Below are positions 55,384 to 64,000 of a stretch of DNA of 64,000 bases, piece by piece. Source of the stretch: Afipia sp. 1NLS2. Its GTDB lineage: Bacteria > Pseudomonadota > Alphaproteobacteria > Rhizobiales > Xanthobacteraceae. The translations under genes and the position numbers were made by a program. The stretch lies in assembly GCF_000178995.1 (NCBI RefSeq), contig NZ_ADVZ01000004.1, positions 186,001 through 250,000 on the forward strand. The letters run 5' to 3'. The notes beneath the pieces were generated by a model. That model made no database searches. It had not been told where the DNA came from and saw nothing but the letters and a program-made list of their open reading frames with translations. Each line of letters begins with the position of its first letter. Position 1 is the first letter of the stretch.

Positions 55384-56133
55384 TTATTTACGCGCAAAAA
55401 ATGCTGCGAATGCGGCAACCGCCTCGGGCGAGGAGAGCCGCTCGCCGAACAGATGACTCTCTTGGTCGATCCGGCGCAAGAGTTCTTCCGGTGGCGGCCG
55501 CAATAATTTTCGCGAGGTCGCGAGGGCCTCGGCAGGCAGCGCGCAGATTTCGCGCGCAACCTTGAGCGCCTCGACCTCGGCGTGACCGGGCGCAACCACG
55601 TCGTTGACGAAACCTGCCTGTTCGGCCTCCTCGGCGCTGACGGGGCGCCCCATCAGCAGCATCGAGAACGCGCGCTGATGTCCCATCGTCATCGGCGCGA
55701 GCAGACTCGATGCGCCTTCGGGCACGAGGCCGAGATGAATGAAGGGAGTCGAGAATGAAGCGGAGGTGCTTGCGACCACGTAATCGCAATGGAACATCAT
55801 CGTGGTGCCGATGCCGATCGCGATGCCGTCGACGGCGGCGATCAGGGGCTTGGCGTTCTGCACCAACGAGTACATGAACTTGACGGCGCTGATCGGCCGC
55901 GGCTCGCCGCCGGCGGCCCTCTGGAAATCCTCGAGATCGTTGCCGGCGGTGAACACGCCAAGGCCGCCGGTGATCATCAGACAGCGGATCGCGGGATTAT
56001 TCTGGGCGGTGTCGATGGCATTGCGCATCGCATCGTACATGCCTTGCGTGAGCGCGTTCTTTTTTTCCGGCCGTCGCAGCTTGATGATGCGGGTTGATTC
56101 TTCATCCGTGACGATGACGTGATCGGGCATGCA
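55384..56133 (-). CDS. Crotonase-family protein, enoyl-CoA isomerase-like
   Basis: 249 residues from the ATG at 56133. Crotonase fold: RPEKKNALTQGMYDAMRNAI, TGGLGVFTAGNDLEDF (first oxyanion-hole loop), AVDGIAIGIGTTMMFHCD (second). The active-site block is STPFIHLGLVPEGASS: the PEI glutamate of hydratases is replaced by PFI, whereas the PEG glutamate used by delta3,delta2-enoyl-CoA isomerases (ECI2 type) is present. It may therefore isomerise rather than hydrate. Lies downstream of the large acyl-CoA dehydrogenase, so both probably serve acyl-CoA oxidation. Confidence 0.85.
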   Translation of the reverse strand, partial: CMPDHVIVTDEESTRIIKLRRPEKKNALTQGMYDAMRNAIDTAQNNPAIRCLMITGGLGVFTAGNDLEDFQRAAGGEPRPISAVKFMYSLVQNAKPLIAAVDGIAIGIGTTMMFHCDYVVASTSASFSTPFIHLGLVPEGASSLLAPMTMGHQRAFSMLLMGRPVSAEEAEQAGFVNDVVAPGHAEVEALKVAREICALPAEALATSRKLLRPPPEELLRRIDQESHLFGERLSSPEAVAAFAAFFARK

Positions 56134-56283
56134 GATCCTTGGCCTTGCGGGCGGGTCAATCGGACTCACCTTACATGATCCGCAGGGCTGCCCATATGGG
56201 CAAGCGCCGGTTTTGCCGAATGATCTGGGGAGACCGATGCCCTGACCGGGGCAATAAATGGCTGCGAAAATTGCAGAATCCGC

Positions 56284-58068
56284 CTAATCCACGAGCGTCA
56301 TGTCGGCGTCATCGATCGCGCCGCCGCCCCGGATGATGGATTGCTCCAACGCTGGAGCTTGCACCACCATGTTTTCGGCAAGGAAACGGACCAGCGGCAT
56401 GCGGCGCTGGGCATGGTCGCGCAGCGCATCATCCGTGCGCCCGTCGAGAGCCTGCCGCGCCAACATGCAGCCGCCGGTCGCGAGCGAGAGCAGGCGAAGA
56501 TAAGGTGTCGCCCCCGCCAGCGCCTCGTCCGATGAGTTCATAATTTTCTCCAGCAGCCACTCGCTGGCGCGCGCGGCTGATCCGATTGCCTCGCGCAGAA
56601 TCGCGCCGGTTGCGCCGAACGCAGGATCGTTTGATGCCTCGACACGCGTGACGATCTGTTCGAGTTCGTCGAGCAGGTCGCGCACCGCCGCGCCCTTGTC
56701 GGCGCCGAGCTTGCGCATCACGAGGTCGTTGGCCTGAATGCCGTTAGTGCCTTCGTAGATGGTGAGAATGCGCGCATCGCGCACGTATTGCGCGGCGCCC
56801 GTTTCCTCGATGAAGCCCGCGCCGCCATGCACCTGCACGCCCAATGCCGCGACCTCGTTGGCGATGTCGGTGGAGAAGGCTTTCGCCAGCGGCGTCAGCA
56901 GCCCCGCGCGGGCATCGGCTTTTTCGCGCGCGGTCTCGTCCTTGGCTTCATGCGAAATATCGATCGCGACCGCGGTGGCGTAACAGATCGTACGTGCGGC
57001 GGCGGTGAGGGCGCGCATGGTCAGGAGATTGCGCTTCACGTCGGGATGCACGGCGATGGGATCGGGTTCGCCGCCTTTGTGGCCGAGCGCGCGGCCTTGC
57101 TTTCGCTCATGGGCATAAGCGAGCGCCTGTTGCGTCGCGCGCTCCGCGATGCCGACGCCCTCCAGCCCGACGCCAAGACGGGCCTGGTTCATCATCGTGA
57201 ACATGCAGGCCATGCCGTTGTTTTCTTCGCCGAGCAGATAACCGACCGCGCCGCCCTTGTCGCCCATCGTCATGGTGCAGGTCGGAGAGCCGTGGATGCC
57301 GAGCTTGTGTTCGAGCCCGCTGGCATAGATGTCGTTGCGCGCGCCGAGCGATCCGTCGGCGTTGACAAGAAATTTCGGCACCACGAAAAGCGAAATGCCC
57401 TTGGTCCCCTCCGGCGCGCCGGGCAGGCGGGCTAGCACGAGATGCACGATGTTCCCAGTCATGTCGTGGTCGCCGTAGGTGATGAAGATTTTCGTGCCGG
57501 ACAGGCGATAGCTGCCGTCCGGCTGTTTCTCGGCGCGGGTGCGGAGCGCGCCGACATCCGAACCCGCCTGCGGCTCGGTGAGCTGCATGGTGCCGGTCCA
57601 CTCGCCGGATATGAGTTTGGCGAGATAGGTCTGTTTGAGATCGTCCGCGCCATGGACGCTGATGGCCTCGATCGCGCCAGCCGTGAGCAGAGGACACAGC
57701 CCGAACGCCATGTTCGCCGCACTCCAGATTTCGCTGCAGGCGGCGTGCAGCACGATCGGCAGGCCTTGTCCGCCAAATTCCTCCGCGCCGGTGAGGGAAT
57801 TCCAGCCCGCTTCGGCCCAGCCTTTATATGCGTCACGCCATCCAGGCGACGTGGTGACCTTATTGTCTTTCAGCGTCGCGCCGTGTTCGTCGCCGACACG
57901 GTTGAGCGGCGCGAGCACTTCGCTTGCGAACTTGCCGGCTTCCTCGATCACGGCGCTGGCGGTGTCGGCATCGTAATCGCGGTAATGCCCGGCGCGGATC
58001 GCTTCATTCAGCGCGGCACCGTAGTTGAGTGCGAGCAGGATATCCTCGACGGGCGCGCGATAGGTCAT
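56284..58068 (-). CDS. Acyl-CoA dehydrogenase, large DmdC/FadE-like type
   Basis: 594 residues, longer than the ~380 of classical enzymes. N-terminal MTYRAPVEDILLALNY and the FAD/substrate block TMQLTEPQAGSDVGALRTRA, then IFITYGDHDMTGNIVHLVLA, FVVPKFLVNADGS and the catalytic-glutamate loop ILTIYEGTNGIQANDLVMRK. The extra C-terminal helical domain is typical of the DmdC (3-methylthiopropionyl-CoA dehydrogenase-like) group. Medium or long acyl-CoA is more likely than DMSP catabolism without other dmd genes. The crotonase gene follows 150 bp downstream. Confidence 0.9.
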   Translation of the reverse strand: MTYRAPVEDILLALNYGAALNEAIRAGHYRDYDADTASAVIEEAGKFASEVLAPLNRVGDEHGATLKDNKVTTSPGWRDAYKGWAEAGWNSLTGAEEFGGQGLPIVLHAACSEIWSAANMAFGLCPLLTAGAIEAISVHGADDLKQTYLAKLISGEWTGTMQLTEPQAGSDVGALRTRAEKQPDGSYRLSGTKIFITYGDHDMTGNIVHLVLARLPGAPEGTKGISLFVVPKFLVNADGSLGARNDIYASGLEHKLGIHGSPTCTMTMGDKGGAVGYLLGEENNGMACMFTMMNQARLGVGLEGVGIAERATQQALAYAHERKQGRALGHKGGEPDPIAVHPDVKRNLLTMRALTAAARTICYATAVAIDISHEAKDETAREKADARAGLLTPLAKAFSTDIANEVAALGVQVHGGAGFIEETGAAQYVRDARILTIYEGTNGIQANDLVMRKLGADKGAAVRDLLDELEQIVTRVEASNDPAFGATGAILREAIGSAARASEWLLEKIMNSSDEALAGATPYLRLLSLATGGCMLARQALDGRTDDALRDHAQRRMPLVRFLAENMVVQAPALEQSIIRGGGAIDDADMTLVD

Positions 58069-58196
58069 GGCCAGATCTTTCGTAAGCAGGAGCGTCTCTC
58101 AACAAACGCAAAACGTTTTGAAAAATCTAGTTTCGGAAATTCATCACCACTCGTTGGCAAGCAGCGTAGCCGATTCTTCGGCGTGCCCGATCACTC

Positions 58197-58213
58197 TTTT
58201 GAACCGTTCTGAT
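58197..58213. promoter_or_regulatory. Candidate Irr/ICE iron-control box before the TonB receptor
   Basis: TTTTGAA-CCG-TTCTGAT has a GAA-N3-TTC core and 11 of 14 arm positions matching the TTTAGAA-N3-TTCTAAA iron control element of Bradyrhizobium Irr. It lies 126 bp upstream of the siderophore-receptor start. One imperfect match, so tentative. Confidence 0.35.
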
Positions 58214-58338
58214 CTTGACGGATTCTAACGCGAAAGCCGCGCTTTTCGAGGGTTTCTAAGGCAGTTTTACGATGCGGGAGATTAAGGAACGCACCGGGTG
58301 CCGACGAGACATATCGGCAAAATTCGGGGGCGTTTTTC

Positions 58339-60639
58339 GTGACTGTTTCGGTATTGAAGATATCGCGCGCAACACTTCTGGGCGCGGCAAGCGTACTGAC
58401 GTTTTCGTTCGGTTTTGAATCGCAGACATGGGCGCAAAGCGCGCCTTCCAGTTCGCCCACCATGCTCAGTCCGGTGGTGGTGCAGGGCGCCGCGCCGAAA
58501 CGCGCCAAGAAACGCGATGCACAAAATAATCGAGGCGCACGCTCCTCGGGACGAGCGCGCAACACCGGACGCGATGTTGTGACGCCTGCCAATGCTGGAA
58601 CAGATGCCCGCCCGACCGAATCCGCATTCGGGCATGTCGATGGCATCGTCGCCAACCGCAGCGCCACCGGCACCAAGACGGATGCTGCGTTGATCGACAC
58701 ACCGGCGGCGATCTCGGTGGTGACACAGGACCAGATTCAGGCGCAGGGCGCGCAGAGCATCGCGCAGGCGGTGCGCTACGTGTCCGGCGCCCGCGTCGAC
58801 CCGGCAGGTGCGGATGTCCGTTTCGATCAGGTCTATATCCGCGGTTTTCTCGCCGACAAATATCTCGATTCGCTGAAGCTCTTCAGCGGCGGTTTTGCCT
58901 ACAACCTCATCGATCCGTTCAACCTCGAGAGGGTGGAATTGCTGCATGGACCAGCCTCCATTCTGTATGGGCAGGCCTCGCCGGGCGGCCTTGTCGATCT
59001 GGTCAGCAAGCGGCCGACGCTCGAGCCGTATCATGAGATGTTCGTGTCGACCGGCAGCTATGGTCGCATTCAGGGCGGCGTCGACCTCAGCGGACCGATC
59101 GACAAGAACAAGGAATGGCTCTACCGCATCACCGCCTCGGGCTTCGATGTCGGCAGCCAGGTCGATCATACCGGCTATCAGCGGGTCTCGATCGCACCGT
59201 CGCTGACGTGGCGGCCCACCAACGACACGACGATCACTTTCCAGGGCACCTATCAGAAAGATCCGAAGGCCGGGTTCTATAATCAGTTGCTGCCGGGCGG
59301 TGTCGGCACCGTCTTCAGCACGCCGCTTGGCCGCATCCCGACCAGCTTCTATTCGGGCGAGCCGAATTTCGACAAGACCAGCCGTGAATATGGCTCGGTG
59401 GGTTATCTCGCCGAGCATCGCTTCGATAATGTCTGGACCGTGCGGCAGAACCTGCGTTACAGCGACAACGATACCTATACGCAGCTGGTTTACCCGAGCG
59501 GTGTCGGCACTCCCGATGCTATCCAGCGCAGTGCGTTCTGGACCGCCGAGAAGCTGCGCAGCTTCCAGATTGATAATCAGGCCGAAGCCAAGTTTTCCAC
59601 CGGGCTGTTCCAGCACACCATGCTGTTCGGCGTCGATTATGCGACAGGGACGGACCAGACCCGGGGCGGATCGAGCGCTAACGGTGTCAATGTCGGATCG
59701 ATCAATGCCTTCAATCCCATTTATGGTGTCGCCAATATCCCGGTGATGCCGGTGACCAGTGGCGCCAAGCAGGATTTCGATCAGGTCGGACTCTATGTGC
59801 AGGATCAGATCAAGTTCGACCGCTGGGTTGCGCTGCTGGGCGTGCGTCACGACTGGGCGGACTCGCGTACGCAAACTCTGGCTGGTGTCGTAACGCCAAG
59901 CTCGGACCAGGCGACGTCGAAGCGTGCCGCGCTGCTCTACAAATTCGACAACGGCGTTTCGCCCTATATCCAGTACACGGAATCATTCCAGCCGATCGTC
60001 GGGACTGCGCAGAGGACGGCAAGTCCGTTCAAGCCGACCACGGGCCAGCAGGAAGAGGTCGGCATCAAGTATCAGCCGAATTCCAGGACGCTGCTGACTG
60101 CGGCAATCTACAACCTGACGCAGCAAAATATCAAAATGCAGGATCCGAACGATCCGCAAAATCAGATACAGACCGGGGAAATTCGTTCGCGCGGCGTCGA
60201 ACTTGAAGCCAAGAGCGAGATCAGCCGCAACCTCTCGGTGCTGGCGTCCTACACTTACATGGATATTCTCAACACGCGGGCGGCTGCTCCGGCGCAGGGC
60301 CACCGGCCGATCGGCATGCCTGCGAATTCGGCGGCTGCGTGGGCGGACTACACCTTCCACGGCGGCCAGCTCGACGGCTTTGGCCTGTCGGGTGGCGTTC
60401 GCTATCTCGGCGAGACGTATGGCGGCAATGCCAATACTTATAAAGTGCCCGGCGTGACCCTGTTCGACGCGGGCCTCCACTACGACCTCGCCGCGCTGGG
60501 ACCGCAGTTCAAGGGCTACAAGGTGCAGGTGAATGCGACCAACCTGTTCGACAAGACCTATGTCTCGGTCTGTCAGAACTTCGGCTGCTACTACGGTCTG
60601 CGCCGCGAGGTGATCGCAACGCTGCGCTACAAGTGGTGA
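58339..60639 (+). CDS. TonB-dependent siderophore receptor
   Basis: 766 residues from a GTG. Signal peptide (ISRATLLGAASVLTFSFGFE, cleavage near WAQ), then a likely TonB box (SPVVVQG), an unusual ~50-residue basic, disordered-looking linker (PKRAKKRDAQ), the plug domain (DTPAAISVVTQDQIQAQGAQ; RVELLHGPASILYGQASPGG) and a 22-strand-type beta barrel ending in LRREVIATLRYKW, whose final aromatic residue signals outer-membrane insertion. It belongs to the FhuA/FpvA-like class for hydroxamate or catecholate siderophores. No siderophore synthesis genes are nearby. It is convergent with the LysR gene, 3 bp apart. Confidence 0.92.
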   Translation: MTVSVLKISRATLLGAASVLTFSFGFESQTWAQSAPSSSPTMLSPVVVQGAAPKRAKKRDAQNNRGARSSGRARNTGRDVVTPANAGTDARPTESAFGHVDGIVANRSATGTKTDAALIDTPAAISVVTQDQIQAQGAQSIAQAVRYVSGARVDPAGADVRFDQVYIRGFLADKYLDSLKLFSGGFAYNLIDPFNLERVELLHGPASILYGQASPGGLVDLVSKRPTLEPYHEMFVSTGSYGRIQGGVDLSGPIDKNKEWLYRITASGFDVGSQVDHTGYQRVSIAPSLTWRPTNDTTITFQGTYQKDPKAGFYNQLLPGGVGTVFSTPLGRIPTSFYSGEPNFDKTSREYGSVGYLAEHRFDNVWTVRQNLRYSDNDTYTQLVYPSGVGTPDAIQRSAFWTAEKLRSFQIDNQAEAKFSTGLFQHTMLFGVDYATGTDQTRGGSSANGVNVGSINAFNPIYGVANIPVMPVTSGAKQDFDQVGLYVQDQIKFDRWVALLGVRHDWADSRTQTLAGVVTPSSDQATSKRAALLYKFDNGVSPYIQYTESFQPIVGTAQRTASPFKPTTGQQEEVGIKYQPNSRTLLTAAIYNLTQQNIKMQDPNDPQNQIQTGEIRSRGVELEAKSEISRNLSVLASYTYMDILNTRAAAPAQGHRPIGMPANSAAAWADYTFHGGQLDGFGLSGGVRYLGETYGGNANTYKVPGVTLFDAGLHYDLAALGPQFKGYKVQVNATNLFDKTYVSVCQNFGCYYGLRREVIATLRYKW

Positions 60640-60642
60640 GCT

Positions 60643-61530
60643 TCACTCGATCATGAAATGGCGGCGCTCGGCGCGAACGCGTGCGGCGATGTAACGATGA
60701 ACCTCACGCACGCGCCGCGTGGCGTGCGTGTCGGGGTGCGACACCAGCCAGTAGGTCCGCACGAAGCGGATTTCCGGCAGCAGCCGCCGCAGTTCGGGAT
60801 AACGCCGGGTCGCGTAGTCATGCAAGATGCCGATGCCGTGCCCCGCGCGCACCGCTTCGACCTGGCCGACGACGCTGCCGCATTCGTAACGGCGCGACAT
60901 CACGGTGTCGAAGTAGGACGAATAGTCGAGCGCGCGGCTGTAAACGAAATCGCTCACCTGCGTGATGAACAGATGGCCCGCGAGATCGGCCTCGCTTTGG
61001 ATCGGCGGATAGCGGTCGAGATATTGCTTCGACGCATAGAGGCTAAGCGAATAATCGGTCAGCTTGGTGGTGATGAGCCTTCCTTCCTTCGGCCGCTCCA
61101 CCATGATCGCGATGTCGGCTTCCCGTTTCGAAAGTGAAAAGGTGCGCGGCAGCGGCACGAGTTGCACGATCAGTTCGGGATGCATGGCAGCGAGCGCGCC
61201 CAGTTGTTCGGCGAGAAGGTAGTTTCCGATCCCGTCCGGCGCGCCCACGCGTACGGTCCCTGTCACCCGGTCTGATGTCGAGGCAAGCTGCGATCCGACC
61301 CGTAGGAATTCGGATTCGACCTTCTCGGCGGTCGCCATCAGAGCCTCGCCCGATCGCGTCAGCGTGCAACCGGTGGTGTCGCGTTTGACGAGGCGGGTCT
61401 TCATCTCGCGTTCGAGTGCGCTGAGTTGTCGCGCCACGGTGGCGTGATTGAGGCCGAGCTTTTTCGCGGCCCCGAGAATCTGGCCGGACCTGGCCACCTC
61501 AAGGAAAATCCGAACGCGATCCCAATCCAT
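60643..61530 (-). CDS. LysR-family transcriptional regulator
   Basis: 295 residues. N-terminal winged helix: [20 protein letters not shown], then [16 protein letters not shown] and [18 protein letters not shown]. The rest is the LysR effector domain ([39 protein letters not shown]). Divergent from mmsA across 153 bp, the usual arrangement of a LysR activator and its target, so it probably controls methylmalonate-semialdehyde dehydrogenase. The inducer is unknown. Confidence 0.92.
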   Translation of the reverse strand: MDWDRVRIFLEVARSGQILGAAKKLGLNHATVARQLSALEREMKTRLVKRDTTGCTLTRSGEALMATAEKVESEFLRVGSQLASTSDRVTGTVRVGAPDGIGNYLLAEQLGALAAMHPELIVQLVPLPRTFSLSKREADIAIMVERPKEGRLITTKLTDYSLSLYASKQYLDRYPPIQSEADLAGHLFITQVSDFVYSRALDYSSYFDTVMSRRYECGSVVGQVEAVRAGHGIGILHDYATRRYPELRRLLPEIRFVRTYWLVSHPDTHATRRVREVHRYIAARVRAERRHFMIE

Positions 61531-61683
61531 GCCAGTGTCCGTGCCTGAAGCTGATGCGGGTTTTCGAGCACCGCCATATCAGGTACTTTAATTTTTGCAC
61601 AACGGTGGGACAATAGTGTTGGTTGGTCCAGGGGGCCGCGAGGCGCAAAATCAGCCTCGAATAACAGCCCCGGGAGAACAATC

Positions 61684-63183
61684 ATGGCTTCGGACATCTC
61701 ACATTATATCAACGGCCAGCGGGTGGCCGGGAAAAGCGGCCGCGTCGCGCCGATCTTCAATCCCGCGATCGGCCAACAGGTAACGAACGTGGCGCTCGCC
61801 AGCGCCTCGGAAGTCGATCAGGCGGTCGCGGCCGCGCGCCGCGCATTTCCGGCCTGGGCTGCCGTAACGCCGCTGCGCCGCTCCCGCATTATCGCCAAGT
61901 TTCAGCGCATCGTCGAAGAGCGCAGCGAGGAAATGGCCAAGGCGGTCTCGCAGGAACATGGCAAGCTGCTGACCGACGCGCGCGGCGAAGTGCAGCGCGG
62001 CCTCGAAGTGGTGGAGTTCGCCACCGGCGCGCCGCATCTGTTGAAGGGCGATTACAGCGAGGACGTCGGCACCCGTGTCGACAGCTACGCCATTCGCCAG
62101 CCGCTCGGCGTCGTCGCAGGCATCACCCCGTTCAATTTCCCGGTCATGGTGCCGATGTGGATGTTTCCGGTGGCGCTGGTCTGCGGCAACACCTTCGTGC
62201 TGAAGCCGTCGGAGCGCGATCCGTCCGCTTCGCTTCTGATGGCCGACTGGCTCAAGGAAGCCGGCGTGCCGGATGGCGTCTTCAATGTCGTGCAGGGCGA
62301 CAAGGAGGCGGTGGACGCCTTGCTGAAACACCCGGATGTGTCCGCCATCAGTTTCGTCGGTTCGACGCCAATTGCGCGTTACATCTATCAGACCGCGACA
62401 CATGAAGGAAAACGCTGCCAGGCCCTCGGCGGCGCGAAGAACCACATGGTCATCATGCCCGACGCGGATATGGATCAGGCGGTCGACGCGCTGATGGGCG
62501 CGGCCTATGGCGCAGCCGGCGAGCGGTGCATGGCGATTTCGGTTGCGGTGCCGGTCGGCAAGAAGACGGCCGATACGCTGATCGAGAAACTGACGCCGCG
62601 GGTGAGGGGGTTGAAGATCGGACCCGGCCCGGATCTCGAGGCCGAGATGGGGCCGCTCGTCACCAAGGCGCACCGCGACCGCGTCCACGGTTATATCGAC
62701 ACCGGCGTGTCGGAAGGCGCGAAGCTCGTGGTCGACGGACGCGACTTCAAGATGCAGGGCTACGAGAACGGCTACTTCCTCGGCGGCTCGCTGTTCGACA
62801 ACGTCACCACCGACATGAAGATCTACAAGGACGAGATTTTCGGGCCGGTGCTGTCCGTGGTGCGCGCGCCGGACTACGACACTGCGGCGAAGATGATCAA
62901 CGAGAACGAATACGGCAACGGTACCGCGATCTTTACCCGCGATGGCGATTCAGCACGCGAGTTCGCGCATCGCATTCAGGTCGGCATGGTCGGCATCAAT
63001 GTACCGATCCCAATTCCGATGGCTTATCATTCGTTCGGTGGCTGGAAGGCATCGTTCTTCGGCGATCACGATATGCATGGGCCGGAAGGTGTCCGTTTCT
63101 ACACCAAGCTCAAGACCATCACGAGCCGGTGGCCGGTCGGCGTTGCATCCGGTGCGGAGTTCTCCATTCCAAATATGTCGTAG
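61684..63183 (+). CDS. mmsA: CoA-acylating methylmalonate-semialdehyde dehydrogenase
   Basis: 499 residues. MmsA oxidises (methyl)malonate semialdehyde to propionyl-/acetyl-CoA in valine and myo-inositol breakdown. ALDH fold with [53 protein letters not shown], the catalytic Cys in [14 protein letters not shown] and the CoA-specific [20 protein letters not shown] lies before the ATG. A good terminator follows 55 bp after the stop. Likely regulated by the divergent LysR. Confidence 0.95.
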   Translation: MASDISHYINGQRVAGKSGRVAPIFNPAIGQQVTNVALASASEVDQAVAAARRAFPAWAAVTPLRRSRIIAKFQRIVEERSEEMAKAVSQEHGKLLTDARGEVQRGLEVVEFATGAPHLLKGDYSEDVGTRVDSYAIRQPLGVVAGITPFNFPVMVPMWMFPVALVCGNTFVLKPSERDPSASLLMADWLKEAGVPDGVFNVVQGDKEAVDALLKHPDVSAISFVGSTPIARYIYQTATHEGKRCQALGGAKNHMVIMPDADMDQAVDALMGAAYGAAGERCMAISVAVPVGKKTADTLIEKLTPRVRGLKIGPGPDLEAEMGPLVTKAHRDRVHGYIDTGVSEGAKLVVDGRDFKMQGYENGYFLGGSLFDNVTTDMKIYKDEIFGPVLSVVRAPDYDTAAKMINENEYGNGTAIFTRDGDSAREFAHRIQVGMVGINVPIPIPMAYHSFGGWKASFFGDHDMHGPEGVRFYTKLKTITSRWPVGVASGAEFSIPNMS

Positions 63184-63237
63184 CCATCGGACATCTCGTT
63201 CGTTCCGGTTTTTGACATTACGAAAATTCCAGAAATC

Positions 63238-63268
63238 AAAAACAGCCGGTTTTACCGGCTGTTTTTTT
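63238..63268 (+). terminator. Strong Rho-independent terminator after mmsA
   Basis: A 13-bp stem (AAAAACAGCCGGT / ACCGGCTGTTTTT) around a 3-base loop, with a seven-T run. Confidence 0.92.
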
Positions 63269-63352
63269 ATGTCGGTGCGCAAAGTCTGGCATGCCAGATG
63301 CGGCATGTTCTGCATGACGGGACAGGAACTGAAGAAATTGAAGGCTTAAGTC

Positions 63353-63369
63353 TTATATCAGACATATGA
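63353..63369. promoter_or_regulatory. 17-bp inverted repeat, candidate operator
   Basis: TTATAT-CAGAC-ATATGA: TxATAT / ATATxA arms around 5 bases. It lies in the AT-rich stretch where the promoter of the following leader is expected. Could be bound by a GntR- or TetR-type regulator; none is encoded in the window next to it. Confidence 0.35.
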
Positions 63370-63415
63370 CATCTTTACAGAACGGCCGGACGATGGCACG
63401 CTAGTCAGAACAAGA

Positions 63416-63549
63416 GGGCGGATAGCCCCGGTTGAGCGGGAGAGGCGCAACGGCATGAGACGGCACGTAGCCTGCAAAATGGTCCGACGAAATCGCGAAG
63501 CCTTACGGCTTGGCGACGCCGGGCCATTTGTTTTCAGGGGCAGCCTCTC
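63416..63549 (+). ncRNA. Structured leader or small RNA with attenuator-like terminator
   Basis: Between the mmsA terminator and the last ABC gene, several stems are visible. The main one pairs AAATGGTCCG (63477-63486) with CGGGCCATTT (63520-63529), enclosing a nested hairpin (TCGC/GCGA and AAGCC/GGCTT, loop TTAC) and followed by GTTTT: a terminator. Separately GAGAGGC (63440-63446) can pair with GCCTCTC (63543-63549) across it, and CCCG/CGGG and GGGC/GCCC hairpins lie upstream. It fits a riboswitch-type leader or an independent sRNA; I could not match a known riboswitch consensus (TPP, guanidine-I/II/III, glycine checked by eye). Confidence 0.4.
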
Positions 63550-63658
63550 ATGGAGAGAAACATTGCCTCCTGCACTCCATCATTGGAGAGACCATCTCTT
63601 TCAATTTCGACAGGGCAAGGGCACGTAGATGCTCGCGCGCGTTGGCCGGGAGGAACGA

Positions 63659-64000
63659 TTGAACACTGCACCGCTTTTGGAGGTGAAAGGCGTCACGCTC
63701 CAGTACAAGACGCCTAATCATCTCGTAACCGCGACTTATCGCATCGACTTTGACGTCTTTCAGGGCGACCGTTTCATTTTGCTTGGGCCCTCCGGCTGCG
63801 GCAAATCGACCCTTTTGAAGGCTGTCGGCGGCTACATGCCTCCGACCGAAGGCGAGATGAAGCTGAAGGGCAAGCTGATCCGTCATCCCGGTCCAGACCG
63901 GATGATGGTGTTTCAGGAGTTCGACCAGCTGCTCCCTTGGAAGACGGTGAAGGAAAACGTCGTGTTTCCTTTGCTGTGCACCAACAAGCTCGGTGCGCGC
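63659..64000 (+). CDS. ABC transporter ATP-binding protein, NitT/TauT type (3' end outside window)
   Basis: First ~114 residues of a NitT/TauT-family ATPase (nitrate, sulfonate, taurine, cyanate and pyrimidine-precursor transporters). Walker A is GPSGCGKST; the Q-loop region is MMVFQEFDQLLPW. I prefer the TTG at 63659, which has GGGAGG five bases upstream; the in-frame ATG at 63629 has no ribosome-binding site. The sequence VTLQYKTPNHLVTATYRIDF is typical of this subgroup. Substrate not predictable. The gene is preceded by a long structured leader. Confidence 0.85.
   Translation, partial: MNTAPLLEVKGVTLQYKTPNHLVTATYRIDFDVFQGDRFILLGPSGCGKSTLLKAVGGYMPPTEGEMKLKGKLIRHPGPDRMMVFQEFDQLLPWKTVKENVVFPLLCTNKLGAR

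Noticed and set aside
58282-59874. 530-codon minus-strand frame
   Set aside because: It is antisense to the TonB receptor and has no recognisable domain; typical of GC-rich DNA.
63416-63549. Guanidine or glycine riboswitch
   Set aside because: GGTCCGA and GGGAGAG fragments are suggestive, but the conserved CUGGUCCGAGAG plus ACACGG (guanidine-I) and ACUCUCAGG (glycine) cores are missing.

Overview
The window is GC-rich chromosomal DNA of an alphaproteobacterium, most likely a member of the Bradyrhizobium / Rhodopseudomonas / Afipia group (Nitrobacteraceae, order Hyphomicrobiales). The evidence is the overall gene content, a NadQ-type NAD regulator close to nadABC, family-specific hypothetical proteins (DUF3422, TIGR02301 and DUF1499 types), tandem liv-type binding-protein genes, and REP-like palindromes of a kind I associate with this group. 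The genus cannot be fixed from the sequence. I see no rRNA, CRISPR array, prophage, transposase or integrase; the region reads as core and near-core chromosome.

Layout. 1-2.8 kb: 3' end of ppdK and a SleB-type cell-wall hydrolase. 2.8-6.4 kb: nadA-nadB-nadC, the de novo NAD operon, with a 23-bp palindrome directly before nadA. 6.7-9.7 kb: an acrylyl-CoA-reductase-type oxidoreductase, a secreted hypothetical protein and a DUF3422 membrane protein. 9.8-13.4 kb: the probable NAD regulator nadQ with a tyrosine-phosphatase gene, then an overlapping HD-phosphohydrolase / tag / ygfZ operon. 13.6-20 kb: dihydroorotase, small hypotheticals, a Nudix hydrolase, an SRAP protein, an FAD-linked oxidase overlapping the threonylcarbamoyl-AMP synthase, and tRNA-Pro(CGG).

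20.2-27.1 kb is a complete branched-chain-amino-acid-type ABC transporter: two tandem paralogous Tat-exported binding proteins, each behind its own related leader, then livH-livM-livG-livF with overlapping ends. 27.1-36 kb: DUF2147 protein, a RibB protein with a degraded RibA domain, glutaryl-CoA dehydrogenase, a metallo-beta-lactamase-fold hydrolase, DUF1499 and TauE membrane proteins, extensin-like and L,D-transpeptidase envelope proteins, CorA and CutA. 36-42.8 kb: LigD (end-joining ligase/polymerase), an SDR, pdxH, a surface-antigen lipoprotein, a DnaJ-type co-chaperone and a PRC-barrel protein.

42.9-48 kb: an ECF sigma factor with its membrane anti-sigma factor, divergent from fabI, then a histidine phosphatase, aroC (behind an unusual set of palindromes) and a glycine-rich exported protein; three REP-like elements lie in the gaps. 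48-58 kb, all on the minus strand: a chemoreceptor, an RNA methyltransferase, tlyA, dxs, xseB, an HDAC-fold deacetylase, a crotonase and a large acyl-CoA dehydrogenase. 58-64 kb: a TonB-dependent siderophore receptor, a LysR regulator divergent from mmsA, and the start of a NitT/TauT-type ABC ATPase behind a long, highly structured leader.

Most genes are ordinary housekeeping genes. The regions most worth a second look are regulatory: the nadA operator and the nearby nadQ, the duplicated liv leaders (possible small ORF), the palindromes before aroC, and the attenuator-like or small-RNA-like structure before the last ABC transporter.
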